A DNA stretch of 31,609 bases from Spirochaetae bacterium HGW-Spirochaetae-7 (GCA_002839245.1 PGXR01000017.1:1-31609), one strand, 5' to 3'; shown: positions 7,577 through 17,071, numbered from the stretch's first letter. The notes: a model not told the origin generated them from the letters alone. A program made the numbers and translations.

Positions 7577-9962
7577 GGGGCGACTTGGCGGAAGCAGCGT
7601 TCCCGGCCGCAATCGCCTCCGCCTTGGCTTCCTTCGCTATGAGGGCATAGACTTCCTCGAGCGGCGCAGGCCTCAGGAAATAGTATCCCTGCATGAAGCC
7701 GCAGTCACGTTCGGAGAAATATGCCCATTGCTCCTTCGTCTCGATGCCTTCCGCGACGATGTCGAGTTTCAGGCTGTGCCCGAGGTTGATGATAGCGTTG
7801 ACCACCTTCTCGTTCTGAAGTTCGGCCAGGTTGAGGACGAAGGAAATGTCTATCTTGAGCGCGTCTACGGGCAGCTGCGATAGGTAGGCCAGCGACGAGT
7901 ACCCCGTCCCGAAGTCGTCGACCATGAAGGAGATGCCCGGCAAACGCTTCTTGATATCGTTGAAGCGCTCTATCGCATCCTTCGTGTCGTGCATGATCGT
8001 CGACTCGGTGAGTTCCAGCTTCAGGCAGGACGGTGAAAGCCCGGAACCCTTGACGATGCTCTCGAGTTCGTCGGCGAAATTGGGCTGCTCGAACTGGTGG
8101 CTCGAGACGTTCACCGAGACGTAGATGTCCTTGAATCCGCGGTCGTGTATCCGGCGGGTATCGTAGCAAGCCCGCCGCAAGGCCCAGTCCCCCAGGGGTA
8201 TGATCATGCCGCTTTCCTCGGCCAACGGAATGAAGACCGACGGGGGGACCTGGTCGCCGTCGGTCCTTCGCCATCGCGACAGGGCCTCCATGCCCCGTAC
8301 CTTGCCGTCGGCCCCGACGATGGGCTGGTAGAAGAGCTTGAATCCGCCGTCGCCCAGCGCCGTCTTCATTTCCTGTTCCATCTGCCAACGGGCCGTCGCC
8401 TTGGCTGACACGGCAGGGTCGTATATCGTGTAGCGGTTCTTGCCCTCTTCCTTGGAGCAGTACATGGCGATGTCGGCGCTCTTGGTGGCTTCTTCTATGG
8501 TCGCGCCGTTGTCCGGGATGATGGCGACGCCAATGGAGACGCCGACGTTGACCCGGCTGCCTGAGTTCTTGCTTTTCGACCGCAATATGTACAGGTCCGA
8601 AACGCTTGCCAATATCCGTTCCGCTACGATGACGCCGTCTGACACGTCCTTGATGTTCGACAAGACGACGACGAATTCGTCGCCGCCGAATCGGTACGCG
8701 GTATCATGCTCGCGCAGGCACACGCGGAGGCGCCTCCCCGTCTCGATGAGGAGTTCGTCGCCGGCGTCGTGCCCGAGGGTGTCGTTCACGTGCTTGAAGC
8801 CGTCAAGGTCGAGGAACAGCACGCAACCCCTCCAGGAGCTGTCATGCTCCGGATTCGCGAGCATGTTTGCCATGTCCTCGTTGAACAGGTCACGGTTCCC
8901 CAATCCTGTCAGCTTGTCGTGGAAGGCCAGGTGCCGGAGCTTGCGCTCTATGGTCTTGCGCTGCGTGATGTCGCGGATGACGCATGTAAGGGTGCGTCCC
9001 TTGTGCTCCTTGGAGTTGCCGAAGGACATCTCCATGGGAGCGACGCCCCGGTGCTTGGTCGTACCCAGGAACTCGAAAGTCCGCTTGAGCCCGACCGCCT
9101 TGCGGTCCTGGTCGTCGACATAGAAATACTTGCGGAATTCACCTTCGTGCTTCGCGAAGACTTCGGGCGGGAAGAGAATGCTGAACGGCTGGTGGACGAC
9201 CTCTTCGCGCTCCCAGCCAAAGGTGTTCTTGACGCCCGAGTTGGCAAAAATGATGTTGAACTCGTCGTCGAGCCTGAATATCGCCTCGGTGATGGTCTCG
9301 GAGAGGGCGACATAGTGTTCCCTCGTTTCCTTTAGTTGCTGGAACAACGCGTGGTCGAACGACAGGTCGCGGATGAGCGCTATGACGGCGGGTTCATTGC
9401 CAAGCTGGATGGCGGTAAGGAGGCAGTCCATCGATACGACGGAACCGTCGTGCAGCAGGCCCCGAAAGGCCAGGATGTCGTCGGGAGTCGCCGAACGTGG
9501 AGCGTCGCCCTGCATCGAGAAATCGGCGAGGCGCTGGTGGAAGGCCGCCCGGTAACCTTCCGGCAAGAGTTCGTAAATTGGCGAGTCTATAAGGTCGCTT
9601 CGCTGATAGCCGAAGGTCCTGAAGAAAGCCTGGTTGGCTTCTATTATCTTTCCCGAAGGGGACATGATGAGCACCGAGTCCGAAACGCCGTCAAGAAGTA
9701 TGTCGAGGCTGGCGCTCGATTCCTCGCCTTCGTTCTCGAGCTTCAACGCGTAGCCCTGCAGGATGCGTTCCAGAAGTTGGGAAAAAATCGACTCTCCCGG
9801 GTCGTAGAACGGGTTCCGGTGCTGGCTGGCCGCCGGACCTTGGTCGTAAATTGGCCGATCCATTGGGCCGCTGAACATCCCGGACAGACTTTCCGGCACC
9901 TTCTCCGAATCTGATGATTCTATAGCTTCGAGCAACTCCTGCATGTCTATACTTTTTTGCAT
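7566..9962 (-). CDS. Cytoplasmic PAS-PAS-GGDEF-EAL c-di-GMP cyclase/phosphodiesterase
   Basis: The 798-residue protein has no membrane segment. An N-terminal region of about 95 residues is followed by two PAS domains (about 95-210 and 225-345, the second ending in a PAC-like stretch VIRDITQRKTIERKL). Next comes a GGDEF domain with the intact active site GGDEF (426-430) and an inhibitory I-site RxxD (R417-D420). The EAL domain carries EAL (559-561), ELTES, DDFGTGYSS and EGIET, and ends with GYYFLRP. Both domains look catalytically able, so the protein may switch between making and breaking c-di-GMP on a signal to the PAS domains. The start at 9962 has AAGGA upstream, but that site lies in a small hairpin. 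The PilZ protein at 30637-31446 is a possible reader of its product. Confidence 0.93.
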   Translation of the reverse strand: MQKSIDMQELLEAIESSDSEKVPESLSGMFSGPMDRPIYDQGPAASQHRNPFYDPGESIFSQLLERILQGYALKLENEGEESSASLDILLDGVSDSVLIMSPSGKIIEANQAFFRTFGYQRSDLIDSPIYELLPEGYRAAFHQRLADFSMQGDAPRSATPDDILAFRGLLHDGSVVSMDCLLTAIQLGNEPAVIALIRDLSFDHALFQQLKETREHYVALSETITEAIFRLDDEFNIIFANSGVKNTFGWEREEVVHQPFSILFPPEVFAKHEGEFRKYFYVDDQDRKAVGLKRTFEFLGTTKHRGVAPMEMSFGNSKEHKGRTLTCVIRDITQRKTIERKLRHLAFHDKLTGLGNRDLFNEDMANMLANPEHDSSWRGCVLFLDLDGFKHVNDTLGHDAGDELLIETGRRLRVCLREHDTAYRFGGDEFVVVLSNIKDVSDGVIVAERILASVSDLYILRSKSKNSGSRVNVGVSIGVAIIPDNGATIEEATKSADIAMYCSKEEGKNRYTIYDPAVSAKATARWQMEQEMKTALGDGGFKLFYQPIVGADGKVRGMEALSRWRRTDGDQVPPSVFIPLAEESGMIIPLGDWALRRACYDTRRIHDRGFKDIYVSVNVSSHQFEQPNFADELESIVKGSGLSPSCLKLELTESTIMHDTKDAIERFNDIKKRLPGISFMVDDFGTGYSSLAYLSQLPVDALKIDISFVLNLAELQNEKVVNAIINLGHSLKLDIVAEGIETKEQWAYFSERDCGFMQGYYFLRPAPLEEVYALIAKEAKAEAIAAGNAASAKSPLTA

Positions 9963-9977
9963 CGAAGGCGTCCTTCG
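9963..9977 (-). promoter_or_regulatory. Hairpin covering the ribosome-binding site of the GGDEF-EAL gene
   Basis: On the minus strand CGAAGG-ACG-CCTTCG directly abuts the ATG. The 5' arm contains the AAGG of the only visible ribosome site, so folding would hide it. The stem is 6 bp with a 3-nt loop. It may set low or conditional translation. Confidence 0.45.
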
Positions 9978-10076
9978 TTACCATACGGTTTCTTGAATAG
10001 GCAAGTATATACCGAAGATGGTGTTTTTGCGATAGAAAACTTGAGGCGACCGCCGCCCCAGAGAGCGCTTCGCGCC

Positions 10077-10096
10077 CGCGCCGCGGCAGCGGCGCG
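10077..10096. other. Perfect 8-bp GC-rich hairpin in the groEL/GGDEF-EAL intergenic region
   Basis: CGCGCCGC (10077-10084) pairs with GCGGCGCG (10089-10096) across a GGCA loop. No T-run follows on either strand, so it is not a standard terminator. The 227-bp gap (9963-10189) otherwise holds the groEL terminator and presumably a promoter for the GGDEF-EAL gene, which I could not place with confidence. Confidence 0.4.
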
Positions 10097-10129
10097 GCCT
10101 GTCAGACACATGGGCGGTCTGGGCGGCAC

Positions 10130-10162
10130 TATAAACAAAAGACCGCGCCCTTGCGGGCGCGG
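10130..10162 (-). terminator. Rho-independent terminator of groEL
   Basis: On the minus strand, 28 nt after the groEL stop, CCGCGCCC (10162-10155) pairs perfectly with GGGCGCGG (10150-10143) around a GCAA tetraloop, followed by TCTTTTGTTT. This is a strong intrinsic terminator and shows that groEL is the last gene of its transcript. Confidence 0.9.
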
Positions 10163-10189
10163 CTGTTTAGACTCTATCAGCTGCCTGGA

Positions 10190-11845
<1,656 letters not shown>

Positions 11846-11956
11846 GTTCTTGTATCTCCCTTTCTCTCGTGGGCGTTCCGCCCCGCTCCGGGTCTCGCGC
11901 TCTGTGGCGCGCTCGCGAGCGCCGTTCCTGGACGGGTTGGCGTACGTTAGTTGAAA

Positions 11957-11973
11957 CGAACCGGTATGGTTCG
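11957..11973. promoter_or_regulatory. Inverted repeat at the predicted groEL transcription start (candidate operator)
   Basis: CGAACC (11957-11962), a 5-bp spacer and GGTTCG (11968-11973) lie just downstream of the predicted groEL -10 box, where CIRCE normally sits. A 14-nt palindrome GCGCTCGCGAGCGC (11909-11922) further down could fold in the leader. Confidence 0.4.
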
Positions 11974-11981
11974 CGTCACCA

Positions 11982-12011
11982 AAGATACTAAAAATCCATG
12001 GCCGGCGACAA
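11982..12011 (-). promoter_or_regulatory. Candidate groEL promoter
   Basis: Minus-strand TTGTCG (12011-12006), 18 bp, then TATCTT (11987-11982). It would give a leader of about 130 nt. No heat-shock sigma-32 consensus (CTTGAA / CCCATNT) was seen. Confidence 0.4.
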
Positions 12012-12076
12012 GGGGCAAATGCCGGTCGAAATGCCGAATAATGTCGGTGACGGTTCCCTGAACCTGTCCAAATTGC

Positions 12077-12082
12077 TATAAT
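12077..12082 (+). promoter_or_regulatory. Consensus -10 box 8 nt before the RluA-family start (leaderless mRNA likely)
   Basis: A perfect TATAAT ends at 12082, and the start codon is at 12091. Transcription would begin at or within about 2 nt of the ATG, and no ribosome site is visible. The -35 region (TTCCCT near 12054-12059) is weak. Confidence 0.55.
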
Positions 12083-12090
12083 GGACGTCA

Positions 12091-12804
12091 ATGAGTATCG
12101 AAATAACGGTTTTGTTCAAGGACGACTGGCTTCTTGCGGTCAACAAGCCCTCGGGTATCCAGTCTGCTCCGGACCGTTATGCGCCGGATGCAACCGCCGT
12201 TTCGAGGGAACTCGAGATGGAACACGGGCGCCTGTGGCCTCTCCATGCTCCTGACGCGGATACGAGCGGGGTGCTGCTTTTCACGCGCGACGAGGGAACC
12301 CACCGTGCGCTTTCCAAGGCACTCGAGGCCCAAGGAATAAAGTCAGTAAGCCACGCGGTTGTTTCGGGTCGGCCTGTCTGGACCGAGATCGTATGCGACC
12401 TGTCGTTGACCCCCGATGGCGACAGGATGCACAGGACCATCATCGACGGCGCCGGCAAGCCTTCGGTCACCGAGTTCCTGGTGCTGGGCACCTATTCCAG
12501 GATGGCCATCATCGAAGCGCGGTCGCTGACCGACCGTACGCACCAGGTGCGTGTACATTTGACGGCGCTCGGCTATCCTGTCGCGTGCGACCCCCTGTAC
12601 GGGGACGGCAAGCCCCTGTTCCTGTCCACGATAAAGCGGCGGTGGAAGGGCGACGAGAAGCTCGAGCGTCCTTTGATTTCGAGGACGGCCCTGCATGCTT
12701 TTTCAATAGAGTTTACGCATCCGGCTACCGGGGGCGCGATGACCATCGAAGCTCCTTACCCCAAGGATTTCAGGGCCATCGTGACGCAACTGCGCAAGAT
12801 GTGA
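12091..12804 (+). CDS. RluA-family pseudouridine synthase with atypical active-site motif
   Basis: The 237-residue protein has the fold of RluA-type enzymes, which turn specific uridines of rRNA or tRNA into pseudouridine: KDDWLLAVNKPSG at the start, the catalytic region around 52-60, and DRTHQVRVHLTALGYPVACDPLYGD near residues 148-172. The catalytic aspartate is kept (D55), but the motif reads HAPDADTSG where the family has HRLDxxTSG, so the usual Arg is Ala. The usual YxALV, whose Tyr stacks on the target base, reads SHAVV (87-91). There is no S4 domain, which is normal for the RluA/RluC-short type. It may be a divergent or weakly active enzyme; the RNA target cannot be told. It appears to be expressed from its own promoter without a leader. 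Confidence 0.8.
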   Translation: MSIEITVLFKDDWLLAVNKPSGIQSAPDRYAPDATAVSRELEMEHGRLWPLHAPDADTSGVLLFTRDEGTHRALSKALEAQGIKSVSHAVVSGRPVWTEIVCDLSLTPDGDRMHRTIIDGAGKPSVTEFLVLGTYSRMAIIEARSLTDRTHQVRVHLTALGYPVACDPLYGDGKPLFLSTIKRRWKGDEKLERPLISRTALHAFSIEFTHPATGGAMTIEAPYPKDFRAIVTQLRKM

Positions 12805-12819
12805 CCGTCCGCTGCAAGC

Positions 12820-12848
12820 TTGCCCTTGTGGCGCGTTGTCTATATCCT
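12820..12848 (+). promoter_or_regulatory. Candidate promoter of the FKBP gene
   Basis: TTGCCC (12820-12825), 17 bp, TATCCT (12843-12848), about 66 bp before the FKBP start. Moderate match. Confidence 0.35.
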
Positions 12849-12914
12849 GTTACAAGGTTCCCGTCAGGGGCCCGGGCGCCTGGCGTCCCCATCCATGCAA
12901 CAAGCGGAAGTATC

Positions 12915-13634
12915 ATGAAGAAGACGTTTATCTCCGTAGTCGCCATCGCGGCGCTTTCATTCGCCGTCGTGTCGTGCGGCGCACAGAACTCCACCAAGGC
13001 TCCTGCCGAAGGGGAAGCCGCCGCTCCTGCCTCAAAAGCCGATGTCAGCTACGCATTCGGCGTGGCTGTAGGCGCGAGCCTCAAGTCCACGGGCGTGGAG
13101 CTCGACTACGGCAAGTTCCTCGACGGCGTCAAGGACCTCATCGAAAAAGACAAGACCAAGGTGACCGCTGAAGAAGCCCAGCAGATCATCCAGGTCGCGT
13201 TGGTGGCCCAGATGCAGAAGATCGCCGAGAAGAACGCGGAGACTGAAAAGGCCTTCCTCGCCGACAACGCCAAGAAGGCGGGCGTCACGACGTTGCCGAG
13301 CGGACTGCAGTATGAAGTCCTGAAGCAAGGCACGGGTCCCAAGCCCCTTGCGACCGATACGGTCAAGGTCGATTATGTCGGTACCTTCATCGATGGCAAG
13401 CAGTTCGACAGCTCCATCGAATCCGGCGAACCCGCCGTCTTCCCCGTCGCGCTGGTGATACCGGGCTGGGTCGAAGGCATTCAGCTCATGGCGGTTGGTT
13501 CCAAGTACAAGTTCTACGTTCCGTCGGCCCTCGCCTATGGCGCCCAGGGTTCGCAGGGCGGTATCGAGCCTAATACCATGCTGGTGTTCGAGGTCGACCT
13601 GCTCAGCATCGAACCCCCCTCTCCCGCGCAGTAG
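12915..13634 (+). CDS. Mip-like FKBP-type peptidyl-prolyl isomerase, lipoprotein
   Basis: The 239-residue protein has a signal peptide ending in a lipobox with Cys21 (FAVVSCG), so it is likely lipid-anchored in the periplasm or outer membrane. Residues about 42-115 form the helical FKBP_N dimerisation domain (DVSYAFGVAVGASL through EKAFLADNAKK). Residues about 122-233 are the FKBP domain (LPSGLQYEVLKQGTG, VKVDYVGTFIDGKQFDSS, FPVALVIPGWVEGIQLMAVGSKYKFYVPSALAYG, NTMLVFEVDLLSI). It speeds proline isomerisation in exported proteins, as in Mip and FkpA. The start ATG at 12915 fits the signal peptide; the ribosome site is weak (GGAAG). It ends 9 bp from a convergent gene. Confidence 0.92.
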   Translation: MKKTFISVVAIAALSFAVVSCGAQNSTKAPAEGEAAAPASKADVSYAFGVAVGASLKSTGVELDYGKFLDGVKDLIEKDKTKVTAEEAQQIIQVALVAQMQKIAEKNAETEKAFLADNAKKAGVTTLPSGLQYEVLKQGTGPKPLATDTVKVDYVGTFIDGKQFDSSIESGEPAVFPVALVIPGWVEGIQLMAVGSKYKFYVPSALAYGAQGSQGGIEPNTMLVFEVDLLSIEPPSPAQ

Positions 13635-13643
13635 AAATTGGCT

Positions 13644-14366
13644 CTACAGGCGGAATATCTTTCGTAGATCGGCGCCGCGCAGGACCCTGCCGTGCAGGTA
13701 GAACAGGAACACGGCTACCGGCACGAGCGCCAGCGCGGCTACCAGCGACCAATAGGGCCGCATTCCCGTTCCCCGTGAAAGGCGTATCAGGGCCTCGAGT
13801 GCGACGAGGAAGCCCGCCAATCCAAGCGCTGCGATGCCGAGCAGGTTGATGCCCTTGATCCGCCTGCTCGCCATCGCGGCTGCCGTGAGGCCTGTAGCCA
13901 CGAAGCTGGCCACGGCTATTGGCAGGCCAAGCGCGAGCGACCAGTCGGTCGTTCCGTCGAAACCGTCGATGACCACCATGAATGCGAGCACCGTGACGCC
14001 GATGACGGCGAGCGCGGTCCGTGGCTTGCCGTACAGCGCCAGCGGCGTAACGGAAACCGCCCAGCCCAGGAGCACCGATGCGACGGCGTATGGCGACCAT
14101 CCGAGCCTGGCATCGGTGAGCAGGTCGACGAGGAACAGCGCGACGCTGGACAAGCCGGCTGCGAGCGTCAGGAGCTCGATTCCTATGCGCCGCCGCTCCT
14201 TTTTGGACAGCCTGTAGGTGTCTTCGGGGTCGATGATGCGCTGCGGATACGTATCTTTGCCCGGTGGAGGGCTTGCTCCGTCCAGTTTCTGGATGGGCGC
14301 CGCGCAAAGAGGGCATGTGTCCGCGGCCTCGTCGACTTCGATCCCGCATCTGCTGCAATAGGGCAT
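13644..14366 (-). CDS. Zinc-ribbon multi-pass membrane protein (DUF6320-like)
   Basis: The 240-residue protein begins with a zinc ribbon (YCSRCG, C4 and C7; CPLC, C18 and C21). A charged stretch follows (DPEDTYRLSKKERRRIG), then about six hydrophobic segments (from ELLTLAAGL to VAVFLFYLHG). This layout resembles DUF6320 proteins, whose function is unknown and which I recall sitting beside condensation-fold acyltransferase-like genes, as here. The start at 14366 has AAGGA at good spacing; an extended upstream reading lacks the ribbon start. It begins 13 bp after the stop of the condensation-fold gene, so the two are one operon and may work on the same membrane-linked product. Confidence 0.8.
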   Translation of the reverse strand: MPYCSRCGIEVDEAADTCPLCAAPIQKLDGASPPPGKDTYPQRIIDPEDTYRLSKKERRRIGIELLTLAAGLSSVALFLVDLLTDARLGWSPYAVASVLLGWAVSVTPLALYGKPRTALAVIGVTVLAFMVVIDGFDGTTDWSLALGLPIAVASFVATGLTAAAMASRRIKGINLLGIAALGLAGFLVALEALIRLSRGTGMRPYWSLVAALALVPVAVFLFYLHGRVLRGADLRKIFRL

Positions 14367-14379
14367 GGCTCGATTCCTT

Positions 14380-15669
14380 TCAATGCTCGTCCGACAGGTT
14401 CGACTCGACCTTGACCCATAGTCCGTCCTTGACGAGCCTCGTGAAAAAGGCGCGCTCCAGGTCGTTCCGCTTGATGGCGCTGCCGAAACTGATGGAAAGC
14501 ACGTCGCCATGGCTGACAGTTCCCGCCACGGTCTTGAGTCCGGGGGTTGAAGGCAGGAGCAAGTCGACGCGGCGCACCCGGCCTGCGTACGATCCAGGCA
14601 GCAGCACGGGCCCGACGTTTGTCGATAGGCTCGAGTAGAGGTTCTCGCCGTACGTCCTGTACAAGGTCCTCATGATGACATCCTTGAATGGCAGGGGGAT
14701 GATCCTGATGAACGGATGCCTGGTCGTCATCACGTTCCGCGTGATGGTCCGCCTGAGTTCCTTTGGATCGAAGGCAAGGCCGAGTATCGCCTTGACCCGC
14801 GTCAGAATTTCGCGGAAATCATAGTGGCCAAGCCGGGGATCGATGTCGGGCATTGCAGGAAGGCTGAAATTCCTCAGCGTAGTCGCAGGAAAGAAACGGC
14901 GCAGGTTCGCCGGAACCTGGAGCCTGATGATGGTATGCCTCGGTGCCGTACCCTGATCCCGCTCGGCGTCCTGGACATCCTGCAGCGCGGCGAGGTAGAC
15001 GGCCGCAAGGTATATCGTCAGCGTCGATCCGTACTCCTTTGCCTTGGCGAGCGTAGCCTGGAGCGAGGTTTCGCCGATCGTGACGCGCATCGTGTGCACG
15101 GGCAGGGGAAGGCCGGGAAGGTGCCATGCGGGCTGGCTTCGGATGGGCTTTGGCGTGCCCGGCGAGGTGTAGCGGGAAAAGGCATCATCCCATTCTTCCG
15201 GCGACGGTTCGCCCCGGGGATCGAATACCGTGCCGTCGTATGGCGTTTCGGTGCCTTGCAGCCGGTAATACTCGGCGAGGAGCGAGCGGAAGAATATCAA
15301 GGCGCCGTAGCCGTCGGTCAGGATGTGGCACATCTCCAGGGCGATCGTGTCGCCGTCGGAGCGGACGCGGTAAAGAAAACCTCCACGCTGTTTCGTCGGT
15401 ACCTGCTGCATCGGGAACCGCGAATCCTGGACTACCGGGTTGGCCAGCCTGTTGCGCTCGAAGAAATACCAGAAGAAGCCCCTGCGCAACTCGAAGTGGA
15501 AATACGGGAAGCGGGGACGCACGGCGTCGAGGGCAGCCTGGAGGAGCCCCGCGTCGACCGGTGCGTCGAGCGTCGCCTGGATGCGGTAGTAGGCGCTTAT
15601 CCTGTCCGAAAGCAGCGGGGGATATATCAAGGCCGCGTGGTCGAGGGCGTACCAGGGATGCTTCTTCAT
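14380..15669 (-). CDS. Condensation/CAT-fold acyltransferase-like protein
   Basis: The 429-residue protein has the HxxxDG catalytic motif of the chloramphenicol acetyltransferase/condensation superfamily: HILTDG (115-120), followed by GYGALIFFRSLLAEYY. The second half holds the SLPAMPDIDP and SSLSTNVGPVLLPG segments; the latter resembles the (D/S)FGW-like region that closes the active-site tunnel. It most resembles proteins annotated as alcohol acetyltransferases in anaerobes. There are no carrier-protein or adenylation domains nearby, so a peptide synthetase role is unlikely; it more likely acylates an alcohol, lipid or glycan. The start is taken at ATG 15669; TTG at 15678 would overlap the -10 box. 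No ribosome site is seen. It heads a two-gene operon with the zinc-ribbon membrane protein. Confidence 0.75.
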   Translation of the reverse strand: MKKHPWYALDHAALIYPPLLSDRISAYYRIQATLDAPVDAGLLQAALDAVRPRFPYFHFELRRGFFWYFFERNRLANPVVQDSRFPMQQVPTKQRGGFLYRVRSDGDTIALEMCHILTDGYGALIFFRSLLAEYYRLQGTETPYDGTVFDPRGEPSPEEWDDAFSRYTSPGTPKPIRSQPAWHLPGLPLPVHTMRVTIGETSLQATLAKAKEYGSTLTIYLAAVYLAALQDVQDAERDQGTAPRHTIIRLQVPANLRRFFPATTLRNFSLPAMPDIDPRLGHYDFREILTRVKAILGLAFDPKELRRTITRNVMTTRHPFIRIIPLPFKDVIMRTLYRTYGENLYSSLSTNVGPVLLPGSYAGRVRRVDLLLPSTPGLKTVAGTVSHGDVLSISFGSAIKRNDLERAFFTRLVKDGLWVKVESNLSDEH

Positions 15670-15677
15670 CTGGTTCA

Positions 15678-15683
15678 ATTGTA
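15678..15683 (-). promoter_or_regulatory. -10 box 8 nt before the condensation-fold gene (leaderless mRNA likely)
   Basis: Minus-strand TACAAT (15683-15678) lies 8 nt before ATG 15669, and there is no ribosome site. The -35 (GTGCCC at 17 bp) is poor, so this is less certain than the rsmI case. Confidence 0.4.
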
Positions 15684-15761
15684 CAGGAAAACTTGGCCGT
15701 GGGCACGCCCCCTTGGCGGATGGCTATGCAAAGTAGTGTCTGGCCGTCAGAATGTACGCTG

Positions 15762-16589
15762 ATGATAGACCTTCACACCCATTCAACCGCCAGCGACGGT
15801 GCGTTGACGCCCGACGCCTTGGTCCGGAAAGCTTCCGAGGAGGGATTGTCGGCGATAGCCCTTACTGACCACGATTCACTCGATGGCCTCCCGGAGGCCG
15901 CGGCGGCCGCGTGCCGCCTGGGCATGCGTTTCGTGCCCGGCATCGAGATAGAGATTGCCTTTGAACCGGGTGAGTTCCATTTGCTCGGGCTGGACTTCGA
16001 GGATGCAGGCGACGCGTTGAGGGAAGCCGCGAAGAGCTTGGCCCGATCCCGGGAGGACAGGAACCGGGCCGTCGTCGAGCTGCTCAGGGCAGACGGCGTC
16101 GACATAGACTACGAGGCGCTCAGGGAGCAGGCCGGTACCGGAATGCTTGGCAGGCCCCATATCGCGCAGTTCCTGGTTGAGAAGCGGGTCGTCAAGAACA
16201 AGCAGGCAGCCTTCGACCGCTACCTGGCCAAGGGAAGGCCGTATTATCTCCGGAAGGCTTGCCTCGAGCTGGGCGAGGCCGTGCGCATAGTCCATGAATC
16301 GGGCGGCCTGGCCTTCGTAGCCCATCCAATGTCGCTGTTCGCGAGCTGGACGAGGTTCCGTTCGCTGTTCGTAGAGTGGAAAGAGCTGGGAGTCGACGGC
16401 CTCGAAGCCTGGCATCCGACGGCCAGGATGGCTGACTGCAGGCGCCTCGAGGCCCTGGCCCACCAAGCAGGCTTCCGCGTCAGCGCCGGCAGCGACTACC
16501 ATGGCGCGGTGCGCCCCGACCGTCGCCTCGGCCATACCGCCGGCGACCGTCCCATATCCGACGAATACCTGTCCTGCCTGTCCCGCTAG
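15762..16589 (+). CDS. PHP-domain phosphoesterase, YciV/RNase AM (TrpH) family
   Basis: The 275-residue protein has all metal-binding motifs of PHP phosphoesterases: HTHSTASDG (H5, H7), TDHD (H37, D38), GIEI (E62), EFH (H73), RPHI (H133), AHP (H188) and SDYH (D245, H247). Order and length fit the YciV/TrpH group, cytoplasmic enzymes that use three metal ions to remove phosphate from nucleoside 3',5'-bisphosphates and to trim RNA 5' ends as a 5'-3' exonuclease. The inserted helical region between H73 and H133 matches the AMP-binding insert of this group. No ribosome site precedes ATG 15762; a weak -10 (CAGAAT, 15748-15753) 8 nt before it hints at a leaderless mRNA. Its stop lies one base from the convergent next gene. 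Confidence 0.88.
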   Translation: MIDLHTHSTASDGALTPDALVRKASEEGLSAIALTDHDSLDGLPEAAAAACRLGMRFVPGIEIEIAFEPGEFHLLGLDFEDAGDALREAAKSLARSREDRNRAVVELLRADGVDIDYEALREQAGTGMLGRPHIAQFLVEKRVVKNKQAAFDRYLAKGRPYYLRKACLELGEAVRIVHESGGLAFVAHPMSLFASWTRFRSLFVEWKELGVDGLEAWHPTARMADCRRLEALAHQAGFRVSAGSDYHGAVRPDRRLGHTAGDRPISDEYLSCLSR

Positions 16590-16590
16590 A

Positions 16591-17016
16591 CTATCCTCGG
16601 CGGCAGCCGGAGCAGCCGAGCACGTGTACGTGGCGGTGGCCGGGCTTTTCGAAGTAGCGCGCGATGAGGTAGCCGCCCCGGGGGACGACTTTCTCGCAGA
16701 CGGGGCATACGCGGCGGTATTCGGTGTTTTCGGGCCAGCAATACGGGCAACCGTAGATCTGCATGACCTTGTCGGAGCTGGTACCCTTCCAGACCTTCGA
16801 CTTGACGAGCGCTCCGGGTTGCAATTTCTCGCCGCAGACCGGGCACGAGCGGACGCCGACGCCTTTTTCCCGTACTTCGCCCTGGCCGTCGGCCACGAAT
16901 CGCGGGTTGGCCCTCTCCTTGCGCGACGCGAACGGCCTCCATGCGAAGGTCCAGAACAGCCAGAGGAGCACGGTTCCTATAGATGCGAGCACGGCCGCGA
17001 ATACCAAGTCGTTCAT
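16591..17016 (-). CDS. Small membrane-anchored protein with two zinc ribbons, function unknown
   Basis: The 141-residue protein has one N-terminal membrane segment (about 5-24, VFAAVLASIGTVLLWLFWTF) and a soluble part with eight cysteines in four CxxC pairs: C58/C61, C90/C93, C104/C107 and C135/C138. These make two zinc ribbons, the second containing a GHRHVHVLGC stretch. I do not recognise a named family. Binding to RNA or another protein at the membrane is possible but not shown. The start at 17016 (MNDLVF) directly follows a TATACT box, and longer upstream reading does not look like protein. It is divergent from rsmI across 55 bp that hold back-to-back promoters. Confidence 0.75.
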   Translation of the reverse strand: MNDLVFAAVLASIGTVLLWLFWTFAWRPFASRKERANPRFVADGQGEVREKGVGVRSCPVCGEKLQPGALVKSKVWKGTSSDKVMQIYGCPYCWPENTEYRRVCPVCEKVVPRGGYLIARYFEKPGHRHVHVLGCSGCRRG

Positions 17017-17022
17017 CGACAG

Positions 17023-17028
17023 AGTATA
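17023..17028 (-). promoter_or_regulatory. -10 box 6 nt before the zinc-ribbon gene (leaderless mRNA likely)
   Basis: Minus-strand TATACT (17028-17023), then 6 nt, then ATG at 17016, with no ribosome site. The -35 is weak. Confidence 0.45.
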
Positions 17029-17036
17029 GCATGGCG

Positions 17037-17065
17037 TTGACGACGATCTGTAGTCCGGCGATACT
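17037..17065 (+). promoter_or_regulatory. rsmI promoter giving a leaderless mRNA
   Basis: TTGACG (17037-17042), exactly 17 bp, GATACT (17060-17065), then 6 nt to the rsmI ATG at 17072. The predicted start falls on the start codon. The nearby AGGG touches the ATG and is too close to act as a ribosome site. Confidence 0.65.
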
Positions 17066-17071
17066 GCAGGG

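Noticed and set aside
11846..12090. CIRCE operator upstream of groEL
   Set aside because: Neither TTAGCACTC nor GAGTGCTAA, nor a close variant, is present.
14380..15669. Nonribosomal peptide synthetase fragment
   Set aside because: The condensation fold is present, but there is no adenylation or carrier domain here or next to it.
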